This document shows positions 7,507 through 16,026 of a stretch of 19,976 nucleotides of DNA, in pieces. Position numbers and translations under genes: made by a program. Position 1 is the stretch's first letter. The number at the start of each line of letters is the position of its first letter. This DNA comes from CAZUZS01 sp964624795 (lineage in GTDB: Bacteria; Calditrichota; Calditrichia; RBG-13-44-9): the NCBI GenBank assembly GCA_964624795.1, contig CAZUZS010000077.1:1-19976 (forward strand), read 5' to 3'. Under the pieces are notes generated by a model. That model worked only from the letters and a program-made list of their open reading frames with translations. It did no database searches and was not told the DNA's origin.

Positions 7507-8706
7507 CTAAAACTTGACCTGCAGCGTCACTTGAACCTGATCTTCATCCGGTATTCCGGAAAGACTGTGATTCAGCCGCTGGTAATCGATCAGCCAGGTA
7601 TTTCCTTTATACATATTGTAGGCAACACCGGCAATAAAGCGTTTCTGCACATCGTTGGTGCTTATATCGGTGTTGTTGTCGAAATAATCATAACGACCCA
7701 GCACGCTCATACGGTTCTGCTCCCAGAAATGGATCGCCCCAAATATGGAATACCCTTCCTGCATTCTGGCTTTCCCGTTGTACATTGCCGAGCCGCTTTG
7801 ATTTCCTTTACCGGTATAATATTGTGCGGTGCCGGTAAAATTAGGCATTTCGAAGGACACCATTCCGTCAAATAAATTCCAGTCCGGCGATGTGGTAGAG
7901 TCGGTCGGGGCAACATTCCCTTTGCCGGTCATTCCCAGTCCGCTGACCTGCAAACCGGGAATCACATCCGGCAGCGGACGAATGGTCAACCGGCCGCCAA
8001 TAACCTTATTTGTATTTCGCTCCGGTGCATGGTAACCGCCACCGTTATAAATTCCCGCCTGCCAGGTTCCATATCGACCGGTATAGTGGCTGTTCACATT
8101 TTTTTGGTACGATTCACTGACTTTGCCACCCAGATTTGAACCGACCACAACACCCATATCGGCGCTATTGAAAACGCCATTCCGTTCCAGGAACATGGTC
8201 CCCTGCATTCGGAATCCGTTTATACTTTCCTCAAAATCCAGCCACGGGTTGTGCACCTGGCCGAATTCGGCAGATGCGCTGGTAAGGAACGCTGCGCCCT
8301 TCCAACTGAATTTACCATACAAATACTTGATGCGGGTTTTCCAGTCACCATATCCGTCACGGGTAATATCGGTGGTGTAGCGTCCCATAAAATAGGGTGT
8401 AATCGTCTTTTGCACATCGAGATACCCGCGGCTCAGGACAAACTGGTTATAAGACGAGGTCTGGTCGGGCATTCCGTTGTATGCCTTGCCACTTTGATAT
8501 GAAAGATAGAACAGCCCGCCGATCTTCAGCCCCTGCAATGCGTCCGGCAAGACGGATTGTGATGCCTGGGACTGCTGCAAAGCCTGCACGCCCATCTGGG
8601 TCGGGGTCATATTTTCGGACTGAGGACTGTCCGGAGTCCCTGCAAAGAGAGCTGCCGCCAACATCAACAAACCAACTGCGATTAAACTTCCCCATACACG
8701 TTTCAT
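7507..8706 (-). CDS. Outer-membrane beta-barrel porin, probably phosphate-linked
   Basis: 399 residues. The signal peptide spans about 1-22 (cleavage LFA|GT), followed by a Gln/Ser-rich stretch to about 58. The rest is alternating aromatic and polar strand segments typical of a barrel, for example GLFYLSYQSG and RYDYFDNNTD. The last strand ends in VQVTLQVKF with terminal Phe, the usual assembly signal for outer-membrane barrels. The overall style recalls the phosphate/polyphosphate-selective OprP/OprO group, but I cannot prove family or ion selectivity by eye. GGGAGAA (8713-8719) lies six bases before the ATG. The gene starts 58 bases after a pstS stop with no terminator between, so the two are probably co-transcribed from the Pho box at 9909-9947. 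A role in phosphate entry is inferred from this context. Confidence 0.75.
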   Translation of the reverse strand: MKRVWGSLIAVGLLMLAAALFAGTPDSPQSENMTPTQMGVQALQQSQASQSVLPDALQGLKIGGLFYLSYQSGKAYNGMPDQTSSYNQFVLSRGYLDVQKTITPYFMGRYTTDITRDGYGDWKTRIKYLYGKFSWKGAAFLTSASAEFGQVHNPWLDFEESINGFRMQGTMFLERNGVFNSADMGVVVGSNLGGKVSESYQKNVNSHYTGRYGTWQAGIYNGGGYHAPERNTNKVIGGRLTIRPLPDVIPGLQVSGLGMTGKGNVAPTDSTTSPDWNLFDGMVSFEMPNFTGTAQYYTGKGNQSGSAMYNGKARMQEGYSIFGAIHFWEQNRMSVLGRYDYFDNNTDISTNDVQKRFIAGVAYNMYKGNTWLIDYQRLNHSLSGIPDEDQVQVTLQVKF

Positions 8707-8764
8707 CTATCGTTCTCCCACAAGTTTTTAATTTTAGTCATTTTGATTTCTATTGAAAACCCGG

Positions 8765-9820
8765 TTATTTCCAAACCGGTTTATTATCTGCGTGGATTGT
8801 TTCCGTCCATGTGTTTTCAACCATCTTCACTACATTTTCCGGCATGGGAACGTAATCGAGCTTTTTGGCCATATCCTGACCATTTATGTAGCACCAATTG
8901 AAGAAATTCAGCACTTCCTGCGCTTTTCCCATATTGGTCTGCTCCTTGTAAAAGAGAATAAAAGAAGCACCGGTAATCGGCCAACTTTCGTCCCCGGGCT
9001 GGTCGGTCAGTACCAGGTAAAATCCGGGTGCATCTTTCCAGTCCGCATTAGCGGCAGCCGCCGAGAAACTTTCCATGGTAGGAGCGACAAATTTTCCGGC
9101 CTTGTTCTGGAGAAGAGCGTAGGTCATGTTGTTCTGCAATGCATAGGCAAATTCCACGTAGCCGATGGAACCGTCGATGCGCTGAACGTAAGCAGCCACA
9201 CCCTGGTTTCCTTTACCGCCTATGCCGGTGGGCCAGGCAACCGACTTGTCGGTTCCTACTTTGCTGTGCCAGTCAGAAGAAATTTTGTCCAGGTAATTGG
9301 TGTAGATCCAGGTAGTTCCGGAGCCGTCCGAGCGGTGTACGACGGTAATGGTTTTGCCCGGCACGGAAAGCCCGCTGTTGGCTTTCATAATGGCGGGATC
9401 ATTCCACTTGGTTATTTTTCCCAGGTAGATATCGGCCAGCACTTCCGGTGTGAGTTTCAGTTTTCCGGGGGTAATTCCTTTAATGTTCACCACCGGAACA
9501 ACACCACCCATGATCATCGGCCACTGCATCAGTCCGGCCTTATCCAGCTCGTCCTTAGTCAGGGGGGCATCGGAAGCACCAAAGTCAACTGTCTTGGCTT
9601 TTATCTGTGCAATACCACCGCCGGAACCGATTGCCTGGTAATTCAATTGCACGCCGGTCGTCTTATAATAGGCGTCTGCCCACTGCGCATAAACAGGGTA
9701 AGGGAAAGTAGCCCCGGCGCCATCAATTTTCTTATCCTGTGCCCGGAGGGAACCGGTTCCGGCTAATATAGCGCCGACAACCAGCAGCACAAAAAACTGG
9801 AAAAACTTGTTTAACTTCAT
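8765..9820 (-). CDS. pstS: Periplasmic phosphate-binding protein PstS (soluble form)
   Basis: 351 residues, in the usual PstS range. It captures inorganic phosphate and delivers it to PstCAB. A cleavable signal peptide spans 1-27 (LRA|QD) with no lipobox, so it should be a free periplasmic protein. PstS hallmarks are GAGATFPYP (34-42), GSGGGIAQIKAKTVDFGASDAPL (65-87) and the phosphate-contact loop HRSDGSGTTW (162-171, with Arg163, Ser167 and Gly168), then WPTGIGGKGNQGV (196-208). It aligns along its whole length with the other PstS at 16027-17127. AGAGGAG (9828-9834) precedes the ATG by seven bases. It sits after phoR and before the porin, with a four-repeat Pho box in its own upstream region, so it can be induced separately from the main pst operon. 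Confidence 0.95.
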   Translation of the reverse strand: MKLNKFFQFFVLLVVGAILAGTGSLRAQDKKIDGAGATFPYPVYAQWADAYYKTTGVQLNYQAIGSGGGIAQIKAKTVDFGASDAPLTKDELDKAGLMQWPMIMGGVVPVVNIKGITPGKLKLTPEVLADIYLGKITKWNDPAIMKANSGLSVPGKTITVVHRSDGSGTTWIYTNYLDKISSDWHSKVGTDKSVAWPTGIGGKGNQGVAAYVQRIDGSIGYVEFAYALQNNMTYALLQNKAGKFVAPTMESFSAAAANADWKDAPGFYLVLTDQPGDESWPITGASFILFYKEQTNMGKAQEVLNFFNWCYINGQDMAKKLDYVPMPENVVKMVENTWTETIHADNKPVWK

Positions 9821-9908
9821 GGATCAACTCCTCTGTTTAGATTGATTTCCACTTTCGAATCCGTCCAAGACAGATTCAATCTCATAACGCATAAATTTCC
9901 CACCGGAG

Positions 9909-9947
9909 TATTAAGCACGCGTGAGTGAATTGTTAAGTTTGTGTTAG
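9909..9947 (-). promoter_or_regulatory. Candidate Pho box (PhoB site) upstream of pstS-porin
   Basis: Four direct repeats with an exact 11-bp period. On the minus strand they read CTAACA (9942-9947), TTAACA (9931-9936), CTCACG (9920-9925) and TTAATA (9909-9914). Known PhoB/PhoP boxes are tandem TTAACA- or TGTCA-like hexamers at 11-bp period, so spacing and sequence both fit. The site lies in the gap between phoR and pstS, about 90 bp before the pstS start. I could not choose a convincing -10 box. Confidence 0.65.
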
Positions 9948-9961
9948 TTTTTGAGGAGAGA

Positions 9962-11734
9962 TTAATTTCGTTTCAGAAAGATATAAAAAGTGCTGCCTTG
10001 CCCTTCAATGCTTTCCGCAGTTACCCGCCCGCCATGTGCCTGCACAATGTGCTTCACAATTGCCAAACCGAGACCGGTGCCGCCCATTTTTCGGGACCTG
10101 GCCTTGTCTCCGCGATAAAATCGTTCGAAAAGACGCGGCAGGTGTTCGGCAGCTATGCCGCTGCCAAAATCCTGAACAGTAATCCGGACATCTTCACCTA
10201 ATTCCGCGACATCCACAATTACCTCACTGCCGGATTCGCTGTAGTTGATTGCATTATCAATCAGGTTCACAACCGCTTCTTCCAACAGTACGGGGCTTAA
10301 TTTCAGGATAATGGAATCCGGGCAGTTCAATTTGATGGAGATTCCTTTCTCCCCGGCTTTTTCGCGGCAGGTTGACACCGCCGCTTCCATCACCGGCCTT
10401 AATTTTCTTTCTTCCAACGGAAGCTGACCGCCTTCCATCTCCTGCTCGATTCGCGACAGCATAAGCAAATTATTGACGATCTCGGCCAATCTTTCTACCT
10501 GCCGGTGAACGATGTCCAGAAACTGCCTGGCCCGTTCGGGCTCGTCCACCGCCCCGTCCCGAAGTGTCTCCACAAATCCCTTAATGGATGTTAGCGGTGT
10601 TTTCAACTCATGAGAAACGTTTGCGACAAATTCCCTTCGCATATTTTCCAATTTCCTGAGTTGTGTAATATTATTAAAGACCAGCAGAATTCCGCTTCTC
10701 TTCCCATTCGTTTCTTGCAGAATAGACCCGCGCCCGGCCAGGAATGTTTCCTGCTCGCCCTCATGGTGGGTTAACTCAAGTCGCACCGGTTTTTCATTTT
10801 CGCGGATCTCCCGAATAAGGCGCTCAATCCCGGTGTTCCGAAGCAATTCGATGATGCCACGTCCTTCGGCGTGCTTTCTGCCCACCCCAAAAATTCGTTC
10901 CGCTTCCTCGTTCATGCGCAGAATCTTTTCCTGGTTGTCGAGAACAATCACTCCTTCCACCATGTTCGCCAGTACCGTTTCCAGCTCGTTCCGCTGGCGG
11001 GTGATTTCCTCGATGCGCTTCCCCAACTGCCCTGCCATCTGGTTAAGCGCATCCACCAATCCTGCTTCCGTCTCGCGTGCCGAAAGCGTAAGACGGTAGG
11101 ATAGATCGCCACCTGCAAACCGTTTGGCGGCGGCTTCCAGTTCGTTCAAAGGGCTGGCTAGCCGGCGAACCGCCCAGTATCCTGCCAGGGCGATGAGAAT
11201 CAGTGACATAAGGGAAGCCAGGCCAATGCTGAAAAATCCGGGTTGCATTTCATCCGTTATCTCGCTCTTCGGAAGGGAGAGAAGCAACACGCTGGCCACG
11301 CGGCCCTTCTCCCGCAGAGGTGTCGCCAGGTATAATATCTCCTTCCCAAGCTGAAGACTCATCCGGAACCCGGAGGATGCCTCCCCATTTAGCGCCAGCG
11401 GGACTTCTGGCAGGTCAATGTAATTTCCTAAAAATGCCGGATCGAAATGGGAATCCGCCGCCACCTGGCCGTTTTTCAAAACAAGGGTGTAACGGATTTG
11501 GCTTGCAGATCCTATTTGTTTTAGGAGTGAATCCGCTTCACCGAAACGTCCTGAAGTGAGATCGGGCTTAATCGCAAGTGAAATTGCGGCGGCCTGCCGC
11601 CGGAGGGAAGATTCCACCTGCTTCAAATGCGATTTTTCCAAAATATGAAAAATATAGCCGGTAAGCGCCGCCAATAAGATTGTAAAAATGCCGATGAGGA
11701 TAAAATACGTCCGATATCGATAATTGAGATGCAC
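9962..11734 (-). CDS. phoR: Phosphate-regulon sensor histidine kinase PhoR
   Basis: 590 residues. TM1 is about 9-31, a periplasmic domain about 32-165, TM2 about 167-189 and HAMP about 190-243. A PAS domain (about 252-355, ANMVEGVIVLDNQEKILRMN) is followed by the HisKA domain with phospho-acceptor His375 in NVSHELKTPLTSIKGF. The ATPase domain has an N box (N490-N497, VNLIDNAINY), G1 DFGSGIA (522-528) and G2 GGTGLGLAIV (551-560). The periplasmic domain of over 100 residues is larger than in enterobacterial PhoR and nearer the Bacillus layout. The start is GTG, read with GGGAG (11743-11748 region) that lies inside the last codons of phoB; only five bases separate the genes, so translation is probably coupled. 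Its substrate should be PhoB next door. Confidence 0.93.
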   Translation of the reverse strand: MHLNYRYRTYFILIGIFTILLAALTGYIFHILEKSHLKQVESSLRRQAAAISLAIKPDLTSGRFGEADSLLKQIGSASQIRYTLVLKNGQVAADSHFDPAFLGNYIDLPEVPLALNGEASSGFRMSLQLGKEILYLATPLREKGRVASVLLLSLPKSEITDEMQPGFFSIGLASLMSLILIALAGYWAVRRLASPLNELEAAAKRFAGGDLSYRLTLSARETEAGLVDALNQMAGQLGKRIEEITRQRNELETVLANMVEGVIVLDNQEKILRMNEEAERIFGVGRKHAEGRGIIELLRNTGIERLIREIRENEKPVRLELTHHEGEQETFLAGRGSILQETNGKRSGILLVFNNITQLRKLENMRREFVANVSHELKTPLTSIKGFVETLRDGAVDEPERARQFLDIVHRQVERLAEIVNNLLMLSRIEQEMEGGQLPLEERKLRPVMEAAVSTCREKAGEKGISIKLNCPDSIILKLSPVLLEEAVVNLIDNAINYSESGSEVIVDVAELGEDVRITVQDFGSGIAAEHLPRLFERFYRGDKARSRKMGGTGLGLAIVKHIVQAHGGRVTAESIEGQGSTFYIFLKRN

Positions 11735-11739
11735 TGCAT

Positions 11740-12426
11740 TTACTCCCTGAACCGATAGCCTACGCCGCGAACCGTCTCAATGTATTTTCCGGCATCGCCC
11801 AATTTTTTCCGTAGTCCGGTGATGTGCACATCTACCGAGCGGTCGGTCACAGCATAATTGTCACCGCGTACGCCGTCGATAATCTGGTCTCTGGTGAGCA
11901 CCCAGCCAGGCCGCCGCGTCAGAAGCTGAAGTATTTCAAACTCGGTAGTGGTTAACACAACCGGCTGCCCGCTGACAAGCACTTCGCGGCGCGAGAGGTC
12001 GATCGCAATTTGATGACGGCGGATGACTTCGCCCTCGGGCGCCTGGTCAATCGTGCCGCGCCGCAGCACACTTTTGACCCGCGCAATCAGCTCCCGCGGG
12101 CTGAATGGCTTGGTAACGTAATCATCCGCTCCCAGCTCCAGCCCGATTACAACATCCGTTTCGGAGCCTTTGGCGGTGAGCATAATGATGGGGATGCCGG
12201 CGGTGACTTTATCTCCCTTGAGTATTTTGCAGACTTCCAACCCGTCCAGGCCGGGGAGCATAAGGTCCAGTATGATGAGGCCAGGGTGATGCTGCTGCAC
12301 TTTTTCCAGCGCTTTCTCCCCGGATGCGACGCATGTCACGGGATATCCTTCTTTCTGCAGATTATAACTCAGCAACTCCTGAATGTCTTCCTCATCATCC
12401 ACAACCAGTATTTGTGCTTTTGCCAT
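11740..12426 (-). CDS. phoB: Phosphate-regulon response regulator PhoB (OmpR family)
   Basis: 228 residues from ATG 12426. The receiver domain spans about 1-122, with acidic pocket D10-D11, phospho-acceptor Asp54 (ILDLMLPGLDG), Thr84 and Lys106 (TKPFSP). The winged-helix DNA-binding domain spans about 133-228 (TEFEILQLL, RSVDVHITGLRKKLG, TVRGVGYRF). The frame also opens 33 bases upstream at a TTG, but MAKAQILVVDDEE is the normal N terminus, the family length fits, and AAGGGC (12431-12436) sits just before this ATG, so I choose it. It should bind the Pho boxes in this window. A 234-bp gap after phoU, with a possible extended -10 (TGTTATTAA, 12481-12489), suggests phoB-phoR may have an additional promoter. 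Confidence 0.94.
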   Translation of the reverse strand: MAKAQILVVDDEEDIQELLSYNLQKEGYPVTCVASGEKALEKVQQHHPGLIILDLMLPGLDGLEVCKILKGDKVTAGIPIIMLTAKGSETDVVIGLELGADDYVTKPFSPRELIARVKSVLRRGTIDQAPEGEVIRRHQIAIDLSRREVLVSGQPVVLTTTEFEILQLLTRRPGWVLTRDQIIDGVRGDNYAVTDRSVDVHITGLRKKLGDAGKYIETVRGVGYRFRE

Positions 12427-12480
12427 CACAGCCCTTGTCTGTGTAATGAAATTTTTCAAGCCGCATTCACGCAGCTATCA

Positions 12481-12489
12481 TTAATAACA
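12481..12489 (-). promoter_or_regulatory. Possible extended -10 promoter for phoB-phoR
   Basis: On the minus strand TG-T-TATTAA (12489-12481) resembles an extended -10 element, with no clear -35 upstream. It lies in the 234-bp gap between phoU and phoB, about 55 bp before the phoB ATG. No TTAACA repeats at 11-bp period are visible in this gap, unlike the two pstS upstream regions. Weak evidence. Confidence 0.25.
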
Positions 12490-12660
12490 AACAGCAATAT
12501 AATAATTTTTGAATCCATTTGCTGAGATTTGCTTCGCCGGATTCCGGAAATGCGTGCTGGCCTGCAAAATTACCAATATGGATGAGAATTGGCAAGGCTG
12601 CGCAGGCGGTCCTGCGGGCATCTCGTTCAGTCGCGCGCACTATCAGGCGGAAAATATACG

Positions 12661-13365
12661 CTATTCCGATCCTCCACTCTCTTCGTCCGACCGCTCGTGG
12701 GGCGAATACTGTTCCGGATGATGCCGCACTATTTCTCCCTGCACCAGGTAGATAACATCTTCCGCAATGTTTGTTGCGTGGTCGGCGATTCGCTCCAGGT
12801 GCCGGGAGACGCTTAGAAGATGTGACAGGTAGGACAAACTGTTTACATCATTCACAATCTCATTGTGGACAATGGCATACATTTCGCGGTTCATGGCGTC
12901 AACCTCCTCATCATCCAGGATCACCTTGAATGCAGTCTCCGATTCGAGATTGACGAGGGAATCCAGGCTGTGCTGAAGCATCTGCTGTGTTTTGGTCATC
13001 ATCGCGTTGAAATCCAGCGGCAGCTTGGTGGGCTTCAGGGCAGCCAGAACCACCGCGCGCTCGGCAATATTCACTGCCAGATCGCCGATTCGCTCCAGTT
13101 CGTTATTTATTTTCAGAATGGCTATGATGTAACGGAGATCCACCGCCAGCGGCTGGTGAAGCGCCAGGATCTTCAGGCATTCTTCCTCCAGATCAACTTC
13201 CATTTCATCAATTTCGGGATCGCCGTCGATAACCAACTGGGCGGTTTTCGCATCACGCTGGTGAATCGATGCTACTGCCATGCGAACCCTTTCTTCCGCA
13301 ACCGCGCTTAGCGAAAGAAGCCTTTTTTTTAGATGGTCAATTTCTACCTGAAGTCGTTTTGGCAT
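12661..13365 (-). CDS. phoU: Phosphate transport regulator PhoU
   Basis: 234 residues, all helical, made of two PhoU three-helix repeats. Each repeat carries the family metal-binding signature: ELERIGDLAVNIAE at 89-102 and HLERIADHATNIAE at 189-202. In the known system PhoU couples the PstSCAB transporter to PhoR and turns signalling off when phosphate is plentiful. It follows pstB by 19 bases and precedes phoB, which fits that job. The start is ATG with a G-rich binding site (13375-13380) about nine bases upstream. After about residue 214 comes a polar tail (HHPEQYSPHERSDEESGGSE) that extends past the usual helical core. The gap beyond the stop (12427-12660) has no good T-tract terminator. 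Confidence 0.95.
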   Translation of the reverse strand: MPKRLQVEIDHLKKRLLSLSAVAEERVRMAVASIHQRDAKTAQLVIDGDPEIDEMEVDLEEECLKILALHQPLAVDLRYIIAILKINNELERIGDLAVNIAERAVVLAALKPTKLPLDFNAMMTKTQQMLQHSLDSLVNLESETAFKVILDDEEVDAMNREMYAIVHNEIVNDVNSLSYLSHLLSVSRHLERIADHATNIAEDVIYLVQGEIVRHHPEQYSPHERSDEESGGSE

Positions 13366-13384
13366 TCTGTAAATCCCCCCTTAA

Positions 13385-14230
13385 TTAACTAAAGCGGCCG
13401 GTAATGTAGTCTTCCGTGCGCTTTTTAGACGGATTAGTAAAGATTTGATCTGTTTTTCCGAATTCGATAATGCTGCCCCTGTAAAAGAACGCCGTATAAT
13501 CCGAGATTCTGGCGGCCTGCTGCATATTATGGGTAACAATCACGATGGTATAGCGCACTTTCAAAGTTTCCACCAGTTCCTCAATTTTTGCAGTTGCTAC
13601 CGGATCCACCGCCGAAGTCGGCTCATCCATCAGCAGTACTTCCGGTTCCACCGCTACTGCGCGAGCCAGGCAAAGACGCTGCTGCTGTCCTCCGGAAAGC
13701 GCAGTGCCCGGCTTTCGGAGAACATCCTTAACTTCGTCCCACAATGCAGCGGCACTTAGCGCTTTTTCCACACGTTCTTCCAATTCATGTTTCGGCAGCT
13801 TGTAGTGGAAACGCAGGCCGTAAGCCACATTGTCAAAGACGCTCATGGGAAATGGGGTTGGTTTCTGGAAAATCATGCCAACCCGTCGCCGCAGATCAAT
13901 GATATCAAACGCCGGTGAGAGAATGTTTTCGCCATCCAGGTACACCTCTCCGGTTGCCCGTTGTTCCCGGTAAAGCTCGAACACCCGGTTATAAACACGA
14001 ATATGTGTAGATTTCCCGCATCCCGAAGGTCCGATTATGGCGGTTACCTTTCCCGGCAGGATATCCAGACTGTTGCCAAACAGCGCCTGGTTTTCACCAT
14101 AATAAAAGTCCAGGTTTTTAACTGATATCTTGGCCCGGTTTGCCGGTCCGGTATCCACTGTTTGGCTTTCCACCGATGTATTTGGGTGGTTTAGCATATC
14201 CTTTTTTAATGCGTTTTCCGGTGAATTCAT
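13385..14230 (-). CDS. pstB: Phosphate ABC transporter ATP-binding protein PstB
   Basis: 281 residues from ATG 14230, typical with a slightly long N-terminal tail (about 1-33). It is the cytoplasmic ATPase driving PstCA. Motifs in order: Walker A GPSGCGKST (67-75), Q-loop FQKPTPFPMSV (121-131, a PstB hallmark), ABC signature LSGGQQQR (178-185), Walker B VLLMDEP (198-204) followed by TSAVDP, and H-loop THN with His234. The Walker A is followed by HIRVYNR where FLRTLNR is more usual, and the D-loop has Val in place of the common Leu; neither should abolish function. The frame is open further upstream within pstA, but this ATG overlaps the pstA TGA as ATGA, and GGAG lies upstream within the pstA end, so translation is coupled. 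Confidence 0.97.
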   Translation of the reverse strand: MNSPENALKKDMLNHPNTSVESQTVDTGPANRAKISVKNLDFYYGENQALFGNSLDILPGKVTAIIGPSGCGKSTHIRVYNRVFELYREQRATGEVYLDGENILSPAFDIIDLRRRVGMIFQKPTPFPMSVFDNVAYGLRFHYKLPKHELEERVEKALSAAALWDEVKDVLRKPGTALSGGQQQRLCLARAVAVEPEVLLMDEPTSAVDPVATAKIEELVETLKVRYTIVIVTHNMQQAARISDYTAFFYRGSIIEFGKTDQIFTNPSKKRTEDYITGRFS

Positions 14231-15075
14231 GATTGTTTTCTTTCTCCTAAAAGTACGCGGGCCAAAATGGTGACCAAGAGGACGCCAACGGTAATTAACA
14301 GTGAGGCACCCCAGGCCGCGGTTTGCCAATTGGAATAAGGCGACATGGCATAATTAAAAATTGTAACTGTCAGGTTGGCGGTCGGTTGGTTCAGAGACGT
14401 CGGCCAGTAGGGACTGTTGAGCGAGGTGAACAGGAGCGGCGCCGTTTCGCCGCTAATCCGCGCCACAGCCAGCAGCACCCCGGTAATCATGCCCGTTTTG
14501 CCGGCCCGGAAGACGATTCCGAGCGTCACCCGCCAGCGGGGAACACCCAGCGCCAGCGCCGATTCCCGCAAAGCATTGGGAACAAGCGACAGCATATCTT
14601 CGGCCGTTCGGGCAACAATGGGAAGAATCAGCAACGCAAGGGAAAAGCCGCCGGCGTAGCCGGAAAAATTTCCCATTGACACTACCACCAGAGTGTAAAT
14701 GAAAAGACCCGTGATAATGGACGGGATGCCCATCATAACATTAACGGTGAAACGAACCAGCGATCCGAAACGTGTATCGCGGCCATATTCGCTAAGATAA
14801 ACGCCAGCCATAATCCCCAGCGGCACGCCAATAATGGCGGCCATGATGGTCATATACAGGGTTCCCAGGATAGCATTGCCAAGTCCGCCGCCTTCTCCAC
14901 CGGGTGGGGGCGGTAATTGCGTAAAGAAGTCCCAGTTAATGGCCGAAGCCCCTTTGTGAATCACCACGATCAAAATCCACCCCAGGAAAAAAATCCCCAC
15001 CACAGCTGAACCGGTTGAGAAGATTTTGAGCATCAGGTCAGCCGCTTTGCGGCGAGTACGGGAGCGCAATTTCAT
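14227..15075 (-). CDS. pstA: Phosphate ABC transporter permease PstA
   Basis: 282 residues. It forms, with PstC, the inner-membrane channel of the phosphate importer. About six hydrophobic membrane helices are visible; the first spans about 24-42. A Pro/Gly-rich periplasmic loop (QLPPPPGGEGGGLG) follows the first helix. The cytoplasmic coupling loop, the EAA motif that docks on PstB, is ALRESALALGVPRWRVT around 167-183. The arginine-containing helix segment VARISGETAPLLFT is characteristic of PstA. The start ATG overlaps the pstC stop as ATGA, and the stop overlaps the pstB start in the same way, so pstCAB is tightly coupled. The G-rich run in the pstC end (15081-15086 region) serves as ribosome binding site. 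Confidence 0.96.
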   Translation of the reverse strand: MKLRSRTRRKAADLMLKIFSTGSAVVGIFFLGWILIVVIHKGASAINWDFFTQLPPPPGGEGGGLGNAILGTLYMTIMAAIIGVPLGIMAGVYLSEYGRDTRFGSLVRFTVNVMMGIPSIITGLFIYTLVVVSMGNFSGYAGGFSLALLILPIVARTAEDMLSLVPNALRESALALGVPRWRVTLGIVFRAGKTGMITGVLLAVARISGETAPLLFTSLNSPYWPTSLNQPTANLTVTIFNYAMSPYSNWQTAAWGASLLITVGVLLVTILARVLLGERKQS

Positions 15076-16016
15076 GCTCGCCCCCCTTTCGCCTTATTTA
15101 GCCGTTTAAGCCAATAGTGGGCGCCAATCTGTATGATAAAAGTGATGACGTAAAGCACCAGTCCCAATTCAATCAACGAGCTCAAGTAGAGTGGCTCGGA
15201 GGCTTCGGTAAACTCGTTGGCAAGGGTGGAGGCGATGCTGTTTCCCGCTGCATATAACGAAGCTGAAATATTGTGGTTATTTCCGATCACAAATGTTACC
15301 GCCATTGTTTCGCCAATTGCGCGCCCCAGGCCTAAAAACACCGCACCCAGCAAGCCCATCAGGCCGTAAGGCACAGTGACTTTGCGGGTTACCTCGTACG
15401 TTGTGGTGCCCATTCCGTACGCAGCTTCCTTTACAATAGGCGGAACCATTCGGAGAACATCCCGCATGACGGCGGTGGTAAATGGGAAAATCATGAGTGC
15501 CAGAATAATGCCGGCGGTGAGCATTCCGATTCCCATGGGCGGCCCCTTGAAAAAGGGCAAAAATCCCAGAGTCTCCTGCAGGAAAGGTTGCACATGATCT
15601 GCCATGAAGGGTGCAAATACGAACAGTCCCCACATCCCATAAATAATACTGGGAATAGCAGCGAGCAATTCAATGCCGTAACCGACATAACGGCTTACAA
15701 CCGGATGCGCCAACTCTACCAGGAAAAGCGCGCTGACCAGGCTCAGCGGGATGGCAATAAGCAAAGCGATGGCAGTGGAAATGATCGTTCCATAGACACT
15801 ACTCAGTGCGCCAAAATTTTCCGTGACCGGGTTCCAGGCCTGCGAGGTAAGAAAGCCAAATCCGAACTTCGCAATGGAAAGGTGTGAGCTTCGAATAAGT
15901 TCGATAAAAATTCCCACCATGGACAGGAACACTACCAGTGCCGCTAACTGGGTAATCCCCTTAAAGAAAGTGTCTGCTTTATTTTGTTTAGGCGGCTTGT
16001 GTAAACGTATCTTCAT
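15072..16016 (-). CDS. pstC: Phosphate ABC transporter permease PstC
   Basis: 314 residues from ATG 16016. About six membrane helices are visible, the first about 20-41, with the EAA-type coupling loop VKEAAYGMGTTTYEVTRKVTVP and the conserved GLGRAIGETMAVTFVIGN segment shared by PstC proteins. The same frame stays open another 55 codons upstream, but that stretch lies inside pstS and is basic and unlike any PstC N terminus, so I start at MKIRLHKPP. This start lies ten bases after the pstS stop and has no clear Shine-Dalgarno, so it may rely on translation of the gene before it. It overlaps pstA by four bases. Confidence 0.95.
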   Translation of the reverse strand: MKIRLHKPPKQNKADTFFKGITQLAALVVFLSMVGIFIELIRSSHLSIAKFGFGFLTSQAWNPVTENFGALSSVYGTIISTAIALLIAIPLSLVSALFLVELAHPVVSRYVGYGIELLAAIPSIIYGMWGLFVFAPFMADHVQPFLQETLGFLPFFKGPPMGIGMLTAGIILALMIFPFTTAVMRDVLRMVPPIVKEAAYGMGTTTYEVTRKVTVPYGLMGLLGAVFLGLGRAIGETMAVTFVIGNNHNISASLYAAGNSIASTLANEFTEASEPLYLSSLIELGLVLYVITFIIQIGAHYWLKRLNKAKGGRA

Positions 16017-16026
16017 CGCTGTATTT

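Noticed and set aside
8753..9766. 337-codon plus-strand open frame antisense to pstS
   Set aside because: The opposite strand encodes an unmistakable PstS; the antisense frame has no recognisable motif or binding site.
12427..12459. PhoB starting at an upstream TTG
   Set aside because: The family N terminus MAKAQILVVDDEE begins at the ATG 12426, which has its own AAGGGC; the TTG has no ribosome binding site I can see.
14231..14329. Longer PstB starting inside pstA
   Set aside because: The ATG at 14230 overlaps the pstA stop as ATGA and gives normal PstB length; the extension is just antiphase reading of pstA.
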